Counted from the stretch's first letter, positions 40,325 through 50,020 are shown. The stretch: 64,000 nucleotides of DNA from Syntrophobotulus glycolicus DSM 8271 (GCF_000190635.1 NC_015172.1:682001-746000); one strand, 5' to 3'. Program-made: numbers and translations. Notes: a model not told the origin generated them from the sequence alone.

Positions 40325-41559
40325 GTACAACATTCTCAAAATAACTACACAAAGATACTAAAATATGGTATGCTATTTATATCTTAGCAAATGAGGTATG
40401 GATAGATGGCAAGACCAAAACAAAATGTTGTTGAATTAACCGGAGATGAAATATCTGCATTGCAAAAAATAGTAAGGACTCATACTGCTGAAGCACGCAC
40501 AGTCCAGCGGGCAAAAATACTTTTATATAGTGCCGATGGAATGAGCGATTCATCAATTGCTGAAAAGCTTGACATAAACCGGCGTTCTGTCTATAACTGC
40601 ATTGCAAAATATATAGCAGCAGGAATGGAAGCCGCCCTTGAAGATTTAGCAAGGACAGGGCGCCCAGGAACTATTACTGACGAAGAGAAAGTATGGATTA
40701 TAGATATTGCCTGTCAGAAACCTGCTTCATTTGGTTATCCACAGGAGTTATGGACAATGTCCAAACTACAGCAGCATATACGTGCGAATTGCCAGGCTGC
40801 TGGTTATTCCGGTCTTGAAAAAATAGCAGTTTCGAAAATATGGACAATCCTTAATGATGCCGAAATCAAGCCGCAGAAAATCCGGTACTATCTGGAAAAA
40901 CGGGATCCGGAATTCAAGCAGAAAATGAATGAGGTGCTCATTGTCTATAAACAGCTTGAATTCCAATTTGAAACAAATGAAAATAACGGAACAATCACTA
41001 TCTCCTATGATGAAAAACCTGGCATACAGGCCATTGCAAATACTGCAGAAGACCTGCTTCCTAATAGAGAACATGGATTTGTAGGACGGGACAGCGAATA
41101 CAAACGGCTCGGAACGGTATCACTTTTGGCAGGAATGGATTTATATACAGGAGAGATTATTCCGTTAGTAAGTAATACGCACAAAAGTGCTGATTTTATA
41201 AATTTCCTTAAAATATTGGATGGAAAATATGATAAAGATTTGATAATAAGGATTGCCCTTGACAATCATAGTGCGCATACTTCGAAAGAAACCATGAAAT
41301 ACTTGGCTAGCAGACCAGGAAGGTTTGAATTTGTATTCACTCCAAAACACGGATCATGGCTAAACCTAATAGAAAGCTTCTTCGGAAAGTTAGCAAGGGT
41401 ATGCCTGAAGGGCATCAGGGTAAAATCTAAGGAAGAACTCATCGATAGAATCTACCGATATCTGGATGAAGTTAATGAGGTTCCTGTCGTTTACCATTGG
41501 AAATATAAAATGGATGAAATTCAAATCTGATTTGCGCAACTAATTTAAGAATGTTGTAC
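40325..41559 (+). mobile_element. IS630-family insertion sequence, intact
   Basis: The element is 1235 bp. Ends GTACAACATTCT (40325-40336) and AGAATGTTGTAC (41548-41559) are perfect inverted repeats, flanked by TA on both sides (40323-40324, 41560-41561), the expected IS630/Tc1 target duplication. It lies between an HTH remnant and the truncated 5' end of an RHS gene. Confidence 0.93.
40406..41530 (+). CDS. IS630 family transposase
   Basis: The 374-residue protein has an N-terminal HTH region (SDSSIAEKLDINRRSVYNCIAKY) and a DDE domain: ISYDEKPGIQ, IALDNHSAHTSKE and SWLNLIESFFGKLAR. It looks full length and uninterrupted, so the element may be active. Confidence 0.93.
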   Translation: MARPKQNVVELTGDEISALQKIVRTHTAEARTVQRAKILLYSADGMSDSSIAEKLDINRRSVYNCIAKYIAAGMEAALEDLARTGRPGTITDEEKVWIIDIACQKPASFGYPQELWTMSKLQQHIRANCQAAGYSGLEKIAVSKIWTILNDAEIKPQKIRYYLEKRDPEFKQKMNEVLIVYKQLEFQFETNENNGTITISYDEKPGIQAIANTAEDLLPNREHGFVGRDSEYKRLGTVSLLAGMDLYTGEIIPLVSNTHKSADFINFLKILDGKYDKDLIIRIALDNHSAHTSKETMKYLASRPGRFEFVFTPKHGSWLNLIESFFGKLARVCLKGIRVKSKEELIDRIYRYLDEVNEVPVVYHWKYKMDEIQI

Positions 41560-41560
41560 T

Positions 41561-43910
41561 AGCCCTACCGGTGAAGCAACCCAATTCGCCTACGATGGCC
41601 AGGAAAACCTGCGCACAGTCACAGATAACGCCGGAAACACCGCTACCTATACCCTAGATGGCAGCGGCAATGTGACAGATGTAGAAGTCAAGCAAAACGG
41701 AACAACTTCGGTCTATAAAAACACCTTTGAATACGATCAATCCGGCAATATGACCAAAGAGACCGCCAAACCCAACTTAAGTAATCCAGCAAACGATAAA
41801 ACCACCCAATATCTCTATGACGAAGCAGGCAGGCTGACGGGGAAAGTCAACCCCGGCGACAGTACAAGTAACCCCAGCGTAAGTCTTGGCTATAAATACT
41901 TCGGCCTGGACTTCCTGAAAATCCTGAACGGACCAAAATATACCTTTGACTATAATCAGGAAGGCCAAACCACCAAAGAAGAACTCTTTAACAGCAGCGA
42001 CACCAAAATAGGAGAGTTCGACTCCGAATATGACGCTCTGGGCCGGATGAATAAATTCACCGAAAAAGACGGCAGCGGCAATGAAATTGCCAGGTTTGAA
42101 AAACCGACCAAAGATTCATCCAAGATAGATATGTATGACCAAAGCGGTAACTTTAACGGATTTGACCTGATCTATAAAGGGCAAACCTCTAATTTCATCA
42201 CCTACCTGTTCACCTATTTAAGCAACAATCTGGTTAAGACAATCACAGCTGCCGGTAAACAGTTCAATCTATACTTCGATGAAGGCGGGTTATTTACATC
42301 CAGAGTAAACCCTAACAATACGAGTGATGAATTCAAGTACAATGATGCCGGACAGGTCATTGAAAGCAAGACCAACAGCGTTGTTCCCAGCACGAATGGG
42401 AATACCACCACGACCAGTGTTTCTACCAAATGGTCCAGCCAGTACACTTATGACGCTGACGGCAGATTAACAAAGATCACCGATGGGGCTACAGGCAATT
42501 CAAGTGCTGTTTACACTTATAATAACGGAACGGAAAAGCTTAATCGATTAACAAAGGCCGTGCTGGCCAATGGCACTTACACCTTCGACTACTCCTATGA
42601 TTCCAGGGGCAATATTCTAAACATGGATCTCTTAATCGGAGGAAGTGTCCAAGAACCAGACGTTCAGTTATAACGATGACAACCAGATCACCACATCGGG
42701 CTTCGTCTACGACAACAGCGGCAACCTGACGAGTGCTGTGGTCAAGGGAGTAACGTATAATTACGTCTACGATAAAGCCAACAGACTGATTGAAGTCAAA
42801 GACGGAAGCAATCAGACAATAGCAACTTACACTTACGATTCCCAGGGACAGAGACTGACCAAAACCACAGGCGGCAGCACGATCACTTACCACTATGGGA
42901 ACGGCGGAGTTCTTTATGAAACCAAGAGCGGCGACGCCAACAATATCCTGCATGCCTTGTATATTAACTCACCACAAGGTAAACCGCTTGCTGTAAGCAT
43001 GAACTATGATATTAGTAATCCTGGATCAAATATCTGGTACTATTATCATTACAATGCCCATGGGGATGTAGTGGCTGTAACGGACGGAAACGGCAATATA
43101 TTCAGAGAGTATGCTTATGATCCGTACGGGAATATTATTAGTGCGAAGGATGGCGGCGGACAGACGGTAAATATTTCTACCGATACAGCTTTCGACCATG
43201 CTTACACTTACGCGGGTTACAGATACGACAGAGAAACTGGATTATATTACCTCAATGCTCGATACTACGAAGCAGGAATCGGCAGGTTTTTGACGAAGGA
43301 CAATATTTATAATTTAAACCGTTATGCTTACTGCCTTGGAGATCCTGTAAATTACATTGACCCTAGTGGTGAAAATTCTATTACTTGGGATTCTTTTCGG
43401 GCAGGAGCCGGGGCGGCGGCATCAACAGGATTATCAATAACTGCAGGTATGATTAGTTGGGCTTTTGCTCTATCAATAGGTTTTATATTAGCAACTCCAA
43501 CGTATACAGCCGATGAAAGTATATATATGACTCAGCCAACGTCTGGCGTGTCAAACGGTGATATTGAAGCTGGAGGTGACGGCGGAGGCGGAGGTGGTTC
43601 TACTCAACCTCCTAAAAAACCGAAAAAACCGACACATGGTCATCATGCCTACCCAATGGCATTAGGTGGTGCTGCAGCCCAAAAAGTTTATGAGATGCTT
43701 CCATCTGTTCATAGATATCTGCATGCGGCACTTTATCAATTTGAGAGAGGTTGGCTGGCACCTAAAAGAGGGTATACTGGTGAGATGATTCAAAGAATAT
43801 ATAGTGCAAAGGAAATTCAACAAGGGCTGATGAGGTTTTACAACAGTCATGAAGAGTTCAAAGTCCTCATTGACCCATTGATGAAAGCAATCGAATTTAC
43901 AGGTAAGTAA
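41561..43910 (+). pseudogene. RHS-repeat polymorphic toxin, 5'-truncated and frameshifted
   Basis: An RHS protein with YD repeats (YDQSGNMTKE, YDEAGRLTGK, YDADGRLTKI) is open from the IS630 edge but stops at 42673. The frame resumes from about 42637-42645 and continues to the core-end motifs GLYYLNARYYEAGIGRFLTKD-like and DPVNYIDPSGE. The C-terminal tip, after a Gly-rich and PKKPKKP linker, starts HGHHAYPMALGG and has SVHRYLHAAL. It resembles His-rich nuclease-like toxin tips (HNH or Sit6-type), which is inference. The frameshift and missing N-terminus suggest it is no longer secreted whole. The adjacent gene is a probable immunity protein. Confidence 0.82.
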
Positions 43911-43929
43911 ATGTTAGAGGTGAATTACA

Positions 43930-44742
43930 TTGAAGGAAAAAGTATGGGTTAATATACCGCTAAATTATCTGGAGGTACTAAGGGATTGGTCACAATTTTT
44001 CGCTTATGAATCTGAGGACGAAGAAAATGGCAAGCTAGTTGTTTATGAGTTTACTACGAATACAAAAGAATATTGTAATTTTGATCAGTTCTTAAAGGAA
44101 AACACGATTAAGCATTATATTTTCAGAAGAGTATATACTTTTACAAAGCGTGAAAAGGATAATGCCGAAATACTGTGGCTTTGGACAGATGATGACGCTA
44201 AAGAGTCTTATACTCCGGAGCTAATAAACCATGTATGTGATGCATGCGGAAAGAAAATACCGCACCTAGACAGGCATCTGCTTCATGTTGATTACAAAAA
44301 AATAAAAAAATATGATATTATGTCCACCTACCATGGGGATACAGAAACCATAGTATCAGAAAAAATAAAGCATTTATTTAATCAGGAGGGTATTACGGGC
44401 GTAGAATTTGAACCGATATATCAGATTGGCAAAGAAAATCAGGTGATTGAAGGATTTTATCATTTAATTCTCCGGGAAGGAATTGGAGATGTCGTAGAAC
44501 CTTCTGAAATAATCAAAAAAGATTATTGTCCTGTATGCGGTTTTTATGATGACTTCAGATGTAAAACAACGCTTAACTTTAAGCGTAATACTTGGAAAGG
44601 GCTGGATATTTGCTATACAAAAAATTGGTTTGGCGGGCCTCCAAAATTTAAATCATTAATCATATCAAACAAATTATACAGGGTTTTGGAACAGAATAAG
44701 ATTAAGCATGTATATTTTCAGCCGGCGTATTTAATCGATTAG
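43930..44742 (+). CDS. Probable immunity protein, double-CXXCG type
   Basis: The 270-residue protein has two CXXCG knuckles, CDACG at about 98-102 and CPVCG at about 198-202, like the double-CXXCG (SitI6-type) immunity proteins described with myxobacterial SitA toxins. It lies 19 bp after the RHS toxin tip, the usual place of an immunity gene. TTG 43930 is chosen because AGAGGTG lies about 8 bp upstream. The frame is intact although the toxin is broken, as expected if the gene still protects against related cells. Family assignment is by motif memory only. Confidence 0.65.
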   Translation: MKEKVWVNIPLNYLEVLRDWSQFFAYESEDEENGKLVVYEFTTNTKEYCNFDQFLKENTIKHYIFRRVYTFTKREKDNAEILWLWTDDDAKESYTPELINHVCDACGKKIPHLDRHLLHVDYKKIKKYDIMSTYHGDTETIVSEKIKHLFNQEGITGVEFEPIYQIGKENQVIEGFYHLILREGIGDVVEPSEIIKKDYCPVCGFYDDFRCKTTLNFKRNTWKGLDICYTKNWFGGPPKFKSLIISNKLYRVLEQNKIKHVYFQPAYLID

Positions 44743-44777
44743 TAAGCTCAGGCAAAGCCAAAAATTAGATTAATTCA

Positions 44778-44806
44778 TTCTGCCATTGGTTTTTCGTTCG
44801 GCAGAA
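44778..44806 (+). terminator. Hairpin after the immunity gene
   Basis: TTCTGCC (44778-44784) pairs with GGCAGAA (44800-44806). A second dyad, CATGCCAA (44903-44910) with TTGGCATG (44939-44946), lies nearer to the IS256 end. No gene is seen in 44807-44964. Confidence 0.5.
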
Positions 44807-45030
44807 ACAAATTCTAATCCATAATCAGCAGCCTCACACAGAATACGAAGTAAGCGTCAAGGGAAAGTAGCGTAAAGCGAACGAGAATCCGCAGCGTTAA
44901 GGCATGCCAACGGTTGACTTGCAGTAAGCCCAGAGGTTTTGGCATGTCAGCGAAGGAGAGACCGTTTCAGATTTTGTGTAAACCTTCATGATGATGTTAA
45001 GATAAGAGCATCACATGGAGGTTTTTGTTA

Positions 45031-46266
45031 ATGGCAAAGAGGAGAATCACCCCCGAAAGAAGAGAACAGCGGAAAAAGTTACTGGAAATGCTGCAGGAAG
45101 CAGGGATCAACGACGTCTCAGGCGTACAGGACTTATTCAAAGAAATGGTCAGTACCGTCCTGGAAAACGGCCTGGAAGCAGAGATGGAAGACGAACTGGG
45201 TTACAGCAAATACGACTACCGGAATAAAGAAACAGACAACAGCCGCAATGGCTACAGCGAAAAAACCATCAAAACCAGCCTAGGAGATATGGATATTTCC
45301 GTTCCCCGTGACCGCAAAGGTCACTTCGAGCCGCAGATCATTAAAAAACAGCAGACCACACTCTCCGGAGACATCGAAGAGAAGATTCTGTCCATGTATG
45401 CCAAAGGCATGACCACAGGAGACATTGAATCCCATATTCGTGAAATTTACGGCATAGAAGTTTCAGACAGCACCATAAGCCGCGTCACCGACAAAATCCT
45501 GCCGGTAGTCAAAGAATGGCAAAGCCGCCCGTTGGAAAACATTTATGCCGTCGTTTTCATGGACGCAATTCATTTTCATGTACGCAGCGAAGGTCAAATT
45601 GTCAAGAAAGCAGTCTACATCGCCATTGGCATCCAAATGGATGGCATCAAAGACGTCCTGGGCATGTGGATCGGTGAGAACGAAAGCGCGAAATTCTGGC
45701 TTTCCGTGATGAATGGGATTAAAAACCGTGGCACAGAAGATATTCTTATTGCGTGTGTAGACGGCCTCACAGGTTTCACCAGTGCCATTGAAGCAGTGTT
45801 TCCCAAGACAGAAATTCAGCAATGCATCATCCACCAGATCCGGAACACAACAAGGTTTGTGTCCTATAAAGACATTAAAGCTCTTATGGCTGACCTGAAG
45901 AACGTTTACGCAGCTGTTGATGAACAAACCGCCCTTTATGAGCTGGATACCTTTGATGGAAGATGGGGAAACAAATACCCCAAAATAGCCCTGTCCTGGA
46001 AAGCCAACTGGGCTAATTTATCCACCTATTTCAAATATCCACAGGAAGTCCGAAAGCTGATTTATACCACCAACGCCATTGAAGGATTTAACCGTCAGCT
46101 CCGTAAAGTCACCAAAAGCAAATCCGTCTTTCCAACCGATGACAGCTTACTCAAAATGCTTTACCTGGCCATGATGGACATAACGAAAAAATGGACAGGC
46201 AGGCGGCAGGACTGGGGGCAGATTCATTCCCAGTTGCAGATTTTCTTCGGAGACCGGTTGGAATAA
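45031..46266 (+). CDS. IS256 family transposase
   Basis: The 411-residue mutator-type transposase has DELGYSKYDYRNKETDNSRN, and the DDE residues in VVFMDAIHFHV, ACVDGLTGF and YTTNAIEGFNRQLRK, followed by FPTDDSLLKMLYLA. It appears intact. ATG 45031 is preferred; GGAGG lies at 45017-45021 and a TTG at 45025 is an alternative. Confidence 0.92.
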   Translation: MAKRRITPERREQRKKLLEMLQEAGINDVSGVQDLFKEMVSTVLENGLEAEMEDELGYSKYDYRNKETDNSRNGYSEKTIKTSLGDMDISVPRDRKGHFEPQIIKKQQTTLSGDIEEKILSMYAKGMTTGDIESHIREIYGIEVSDSTISRVTDKILPVVKEWQSRPLENIYAVVFMDAIHFHVRSEGQIVKKAVYIAIGIQMDGIKDVLGMWIGENESAKFWLSVMNGIKNRGTEDILIACVDGLTGFTSAIEAVFPKTEIQQCIIHQIRNTTRFVSYKDIKALMADLKNVYAAVDEQTALYELDTFDGRWGNKYPKIALSWKANWANLSTYFKYPQEVRKLIYTTNAIEGFNRQLRKVTKSKSVFPTDDSLLKMLYLAMMDITKKWTGRRQDWGQIHSQLQIFFGDRLE

Positions 46267-46298
46267 TTGGACTAAAACTTTGCTACCCTCGCGCCGCG

Positions 46299-46332
46299 AT
46301 TTTTGGGGTTGTCAATTGACAACCCCAAAAAT
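46299..46332. repeat. 34-bp perfect palindrome
   Basis: The sequence is a perfect inverted repeat centred on TTGTCAATTGACAA, with arms rich in A/T runs and GGGG/CCCC. It lies 33 bp after the IS256 transposase stop. As RNA it would form a strong hairpin ending in A-rich sequence; as DNA it could be a protein-binding site or a bidirectional terminator. Confidence 0.9.
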
Positions 46333-46399
46333 ACTTGTATAATGCAGACAAAAGGAGCAACAGCCACATAAATTCTATTGCTCCCATAAAATATTCGCC

Positions 46400-47182
46400 T
46401 TATCTTTCATCAATTTTGAAGTTTACACAGAGTTCGGGATACACCCGGGCATTATCAAGGCATTGCCCTCGGCCATCCATGGAAATTTTCACGCCGGCGC
46501 TTTCGAGCAGCAAAATATAATCTGGATTCGTGAAATGGCCCTCCTGGTCACTGTTGATAATTTCGGGCTTTCTATGACTCATGGCACGTTTTAAGCAACT
46601 CAGGACAAAAGATTTATCAAGCGTACTGGACAGTTCGTAGTCAACAATATAGCGGCTGTACCAATCGATAATGACGAATAGGTACATGAATCCTTTTTTC
46701 ATTCGAATATATGTAATGTCTATCCCCCACACCTGATCCGGCCGGTTGATTTCCAGCTTGCGCAACAAGTACGGCCGGATGTATTGGGAATGGTACCGTT
46801 TGCTTAGATTGGGTTTCGGATAAATTGTGTAAATCCCCATATCCCGCAGGATGCGGCGAACTCGTTTTCTGTTGATAAGCAAGCCATAGTCTCTTCTCAG
46901 GATTGTTGTAATGGTTCGGTAGCCCCAGGTTGGCTCACCCGTGTGGATCTCATCGATCCGGCGCATCACAAATAATTCCGCATCGGAAAGGGTCTTCTGC
47001 TCAGAAATACGGCGGTAAACACTGCTGCGGTTAATGCTCAGCAATTGCGCCTGGCGCTTAACGCTAATTCGGGGATTGTCCCGGTCAACGAAACTTTTTC
47101 TGCCAGTCGGCTCCGACAATTTGCTCAGATTTTTTTTTGAGCCAGTCCACCTCGTAGGTGAGCTGACCAACCTTGCGTTCAA
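46400..47182 (-). pseudogene. IS3 transposase OrfB, lacking the catalytic Glu
   Basis: The frame shows the HTH_21 region (LLSINRSSVYRRISEQKTLS) and an rve core with GIDITYIRMKKGFMYLF and IINSDQEGHF, giving the first two Asp residues. It runs into DNAR, where intact relatives continue with an ERF segment carrying the third catalytic residue. Here it becomes VYPELCVNFKIDER and stops. Expression would normally need a -1 frameshift from orfA at an A9 run near 47115-47135. It is therefore probably inactive. Confidence 0.8.
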
Positions 47183-47408
47183 GTTCTGCTACGTGACGCT
47201 GCTGTTTATCAAGTTCTTTCTCGGCATCCGAAGGCCCTTTCTTAAATACCTCCGCGGCTCGTTCCAGAAACTCTTGCTTCCAGCGGCTGATAACAACAGG
47301 ACTGATACCGTACTTTGCGGCAATTTCATTGACGGTGGAAGCCTCCTGTATTACCTCCAGGACTACCTTGGTTTTAAATTCGGCTGGATAATGGTTTCGC
47401 TTATTCAT
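47085..47408 (-). CDS. IS3 family transposase OrfA
   Basis: The 107-residue HTH protein starts MNKRNHYPAEFKTKVVLEV and has KYGISPVVISRWKQEFLERA, followed by a coiled coil (ELERKVGQLTYEVDWLKKK). The A-rich slippery stretch encoding LKKKSEQ is where IS3 elements shift to orfB. The frame itself is intact. Confidence 0.85.
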   Translation of the reverse strand: MNKRNHYPAEFKTKVVLEVIQEASTVNEIAAKYGISPVVISRWKQEFLERAAEVFKKGPSDAEKELDKQQRHVAELERKVGQLTYEVDWLKKKSEQIVGADWQKKFR

Positions 47409-47462
47409 GTTTTCAGTATAACTTATTTTTCCCTGCTTTGTGTCTCATCCTATGGGAGCATT

Positions 47463-48068
47463 ATATACCGCTGTCAGAATATCTCTTGTCCGGCCAGACA
47501 AAGAGAGGCCTTGTTTCATTTTGTCTCTAGGGATGCGATGAACATTGATGGGCTGGGTCCGGCAATCATTGTTCAGCTCATGGAAAACAGGCTGTTCCAC
47601 GATGCTGCCGATTTTTTGTATTATCTCAAACAGGAACAGATGGAAAGTATGGAGCGCATGGAAAAAAATCCGCCGGCAATCTGATAGGAGCTATTGAAGC
47701 GAGTAAATCCCGCGGCTTAGCACCATTAATATTTGCACTTGGTATTCGTAATGTCGGAGTAAGGCTGGTAAGGTATTGGCTTAAAAATACGGGGCAATGG
47801 AAAAATTGGAACAGGCCCAAGAGGCTGAGCTGCAAGAAATACCTGATATCGGCGGTATTATGGCCGCAAGCATAGCTTCCTTTTTCCATGATCAGGCTAA
47901 CAGGGAATTCATTCAAAGGCTGAAGGATGCCGGAGTTCAAATGACAGACAACAGACAAGCTTCATCCCAGCTTTTTATCGGCAAAAGCATTGTTGTTACT
48001 GGGACTCTCCAGAATTGGGACTACCGGTATATACGGAGGAAGAGTTTAGGCAGATGATTGAGGAATGA
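47463..48068 (+). pseudogene. ligA 3' fragment, degenerate
   Basis: The fragment begins [20 protein letters not shown], identical to LigA except at its first residue, and over the first 38 residues from YRCQ differs at one position. One-base deletions disrupt the frame near 47665 and 47765. The helix-hairpin-helix part ([16 protein letters not shown]) and start of BRCT ([12 protein letters not shown]) follow; most of BRCT is deleted, and the end resumes PVYTEEEFRQMIEE. Codons differ at many third positions from the intact ligA at 22470, so it is a diverged copy rather than a recent duplication. Confidence 0.9.
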
Positions 48069-48252
48069 TTGATAATGAATTATATCAAGGCTTTATTCAC
48101 ACAATTAAGATGCAAAAATTGAGCATTATAGTTACAGAATTTAACTGTTTTCGATTTTTTTAGAGAATATTCCCCTTGAATCTTAAATTGGAAAATACTA
48201 GAATTAAATTGTAAAATATACAAAAAAGGAGGGTGTTCTGTACTAAATACTT

Positions 48253-48906
48253 ATGAGAAAGTCTAATTTGAACCATAAAATGATTGAAGAAAATAAAAAA
48301 GAAATAGCAAGAGAGATTCATGACGGACCGTTGCAAACTGGATTATATATTAGCAGAAGGTTAAAACAATTAAATGATTCAAAACAAAATACAGTCCGGA
48401 ATGAGGAGATAACAGAAATTCAAGAGTTGATAAATAATTTAAATGATGAACTCAGGACAATATGCTTTGATCTACGAACGTCTATTTTAAAAAATAAAGG
48501 TCTAATTGATTCTATTAGTGTGTTAATGGAAGAAATAATGAAAAAAGAGTCTATAGTAATTTTCTTTGATGTAGAGGGGTTTTCCAATTCACTCAAATTA
48601 GAAGAAAAAATTGAAGTGACAATTTTTCGTATTATTCAGGAAGGTATTCGAAATATAGTTAGACACTCTGGTTCCAAAAAGGTTGAGATTAAACTTCGTC
48701 AAAAAACTAAATATATTGAAATTGAATTAAAAGACTTTGGTCAAGGTTTTGATATAACTATTCTTGAAAAGTATTTTTTAGAGCACAATCACTTTGGCCT
48801 TATTGGAATGAGGGAAAGGGTGCAAAATTTAGGTGGAGAATTTATAATTATGTCCCACCCAAGAGAAGGAACAGTTTTACAGGTAATTTTGCCTAATCAA
48901 AAATGA
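48253..48906 (+). CDS. Soluble NarL-type sensor histidine kinase
   Basis: The 217-residue protein has only kinase parts: H-box EIAREIHDGPLQTGLYISRR (His at about 23), N-box FRIIQEGIRNIVRHSG, DFGQGFD and GLIGMRERVQNLGGEF. There is no sensor or membrane domain, so input must come from a partner or the short N-terminus. ATG 48253 is used because a TAA lies just upstream in frame; AAAGGAGGG is 20 bp away, farther than usual. A LuxR-type regulator gene follows. Low GC sets both apart from the core genes. Confidence 0.85.
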   Translation: MRKSNLNHKMIEENKKEIAREIHDGPLQTGLYISRRLKQLNDSKQNTVRNEEITEIQELINNLNDELRTICFDLRTSILKNKGLIDSISVLMEEIMKKESIVIFFDVEGFSNSLKLEEKIEVTIFRIIQEGIRNIVRHSGSKKVEIKLRQKTKYIEIELKDFGQGFDITILEKYFLEHNHFGLIGMRERVQNLGGEFIIMSHPREGTVLQVILPNQK

Positions 48907-49173
48907 AAAATTACTCAATTATCTCCACCTATTCGAGAGTACCCTAAAAATTTATAAAAAGGAAACTGTTAAATTTTAAACAATTGTTGTGAATAGAAGG
49001 CATTGAAATTAGAGTAGACATAGCAGGGAGCTTTAGGGTAGAAACTAATGGGCATTGAAAGTTGACTATTAAAGAATTGGTATTCATGAGCAGTTTAATG
49101 AACATCTTAAAAAGATTTAATTTTATAAAAACAAGAGGTGAACAGAAAAATCATAGAATACGGAGGGATATAA

Positions 49174-49857
49174 GTGATAAATCCTAAAATTTTCATATTA
49201 ATAGTTGATGACAATAGCCTTTTTGCCGAAGGGACAGCATCTTTATTATCTCTTGAATCAGAGATAGCTATAGCAGGTATTGCTAAAAATGCAACTGATT
49301 GTCTCCAACTTGTAATGAGCGTCCATCCTGATGTTGTTTTGTTGGATATTAATTTGCCAGATGCTTCAGGTATTAGTCTTATAAGCAAAATTAAAAGAGC
49401 TAAACCGAATACCTGTATCATTATGTTAACCGGTTATAGTTCAAATGAGTATATTGATGCTTCTCTTAAAGAAGGAGCATCAGGCTTTCTTTCGAAGGAT
49501 TGTTCTAAACAAGATATTATGATTGCTATTAAACAAGGATTAATAGCTGAAAAATATCCTTCGCGTATCCTGTTGAAAAATTTAATGAAGACTAGTAGTA
49601 AAGATAAAAGTATTGAAGGTTCTGGATCGCTTGTTTTTCAAAAGTCAAATTCTAATATAATTAATGATACAACTTTACTAACTTCACGAGAAAAAGACTG
49701 CCTAAAACTGATTTGTGAAGGTCTTAGGAATAAGGAAATTGCCGAAGAATTAGGAATTACCAATCGTACAGTAGAGTATCACGTTGGTAATATTTTAGAA
49801 AAGTTAGGAGTAAAATCTCGTTTGGAAGCGTTATTAAAATATAAAAAGAACATATGA
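49174..49857 (+). CDS. NarL/LuxR-family response regulator
   Basis: The 227-residue protein has a receiver domain (LIVDDNSLFAEG, phospho-Asp in VVLLDINLPDASG, Lys in FLSKDC) and a C-terminal LuxR HTH (TSREKDCLKLICEGLRNKEI). GTG 49174 follows GGAGGG. It is the likely partner of the kinase 267 bp upstream. Target genes are unknown; nearby genes are mobile elements. Confidence 0.9.
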   Translation: MINPKIFILIVDDNSLFAEGTASLLSLESEIAIAGIAKNATDCLQLVMSVHPDVVLLDINLPDASGISLISKIKRAKPNTCIIMLTGYSSNEYIDASLKEGASGFLSKDCSKQDIMIAIKQGLIAEKYPSRILLKNLMKTSSKDKSIEGSGSLVFQKSNSNIINDTTLLTSREKDCLKLICEGLRNKEIAEELGITNRTVEYHVGNILEKLGVKSRLEALLKYKKNI

Positions 49858-49896
49858 TAATTTGTAATTTTTCACCAAAAACTATACAATATTTTA

Positions 49897-50020
49897 TTAC
49901 CGTGTAAGAGTCTTTTTATGTTGGAGTCTGTAGCTGTTGCCTGTCATGTTTATAATCTCACAGTGATGTATAAGTCCGTCTAAAATCGTAGTTATAATTG
50001 TAGCATCTATAAATTAGCCA
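49897..50020 (-). pseudogene. IstB (IS21 helper ATPase) C-terminal remnant
   Basis: On the minus strand the frame reads [20 protein letters not shown] then [15 protein letters not shown] and stops at 49899-49897. This is the typical C-terminal end of IstB. The rest of the gene is absent. Confidence 0.65.

Larger units (their letters stand above)
44965..46440 (+). mobile_element. IS256-family insertion sequence, approximate ends
   Basis: The left end reads TTTCAGATTTTGTGTAAACC near 44967-44986. A related inverted sequence, TTTACACAGAGTTCGGGA, lies at about 46422-46439, so the element is about 1.47 kb. The right arm is imperfect and lies inside the truncated IS3 orfB frame, so the exact right boundary is uncertain. 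Confidence 0.6.
46379..47460 (-). mobile_element. IS3-family element, damaged
   Basis: orfA and orfB lie on the minus strand. A possible terminal repeat is TATGGGAGCA at 47451-47460 with TGCTCCCATA at 46379-46388. The orfB 3' part is missing, so the left part is a deletion or a junction with the IS256 element. A ligA fragment begins 3 bp after the right end. Confidence 0.6.

Noticed and set aside
44807-44964. Possible tRNA or structural RNA between the immunity gene and IS256
   Set aside because: No cloverleaf can be formed; only one short dyad is seen.
48225-48252. Seven-codon leader ORF from GTG 48233 before the histidine kinase
   Set aside because: The GTG directly abuts the ribosome site, so initiation there is unlikely.
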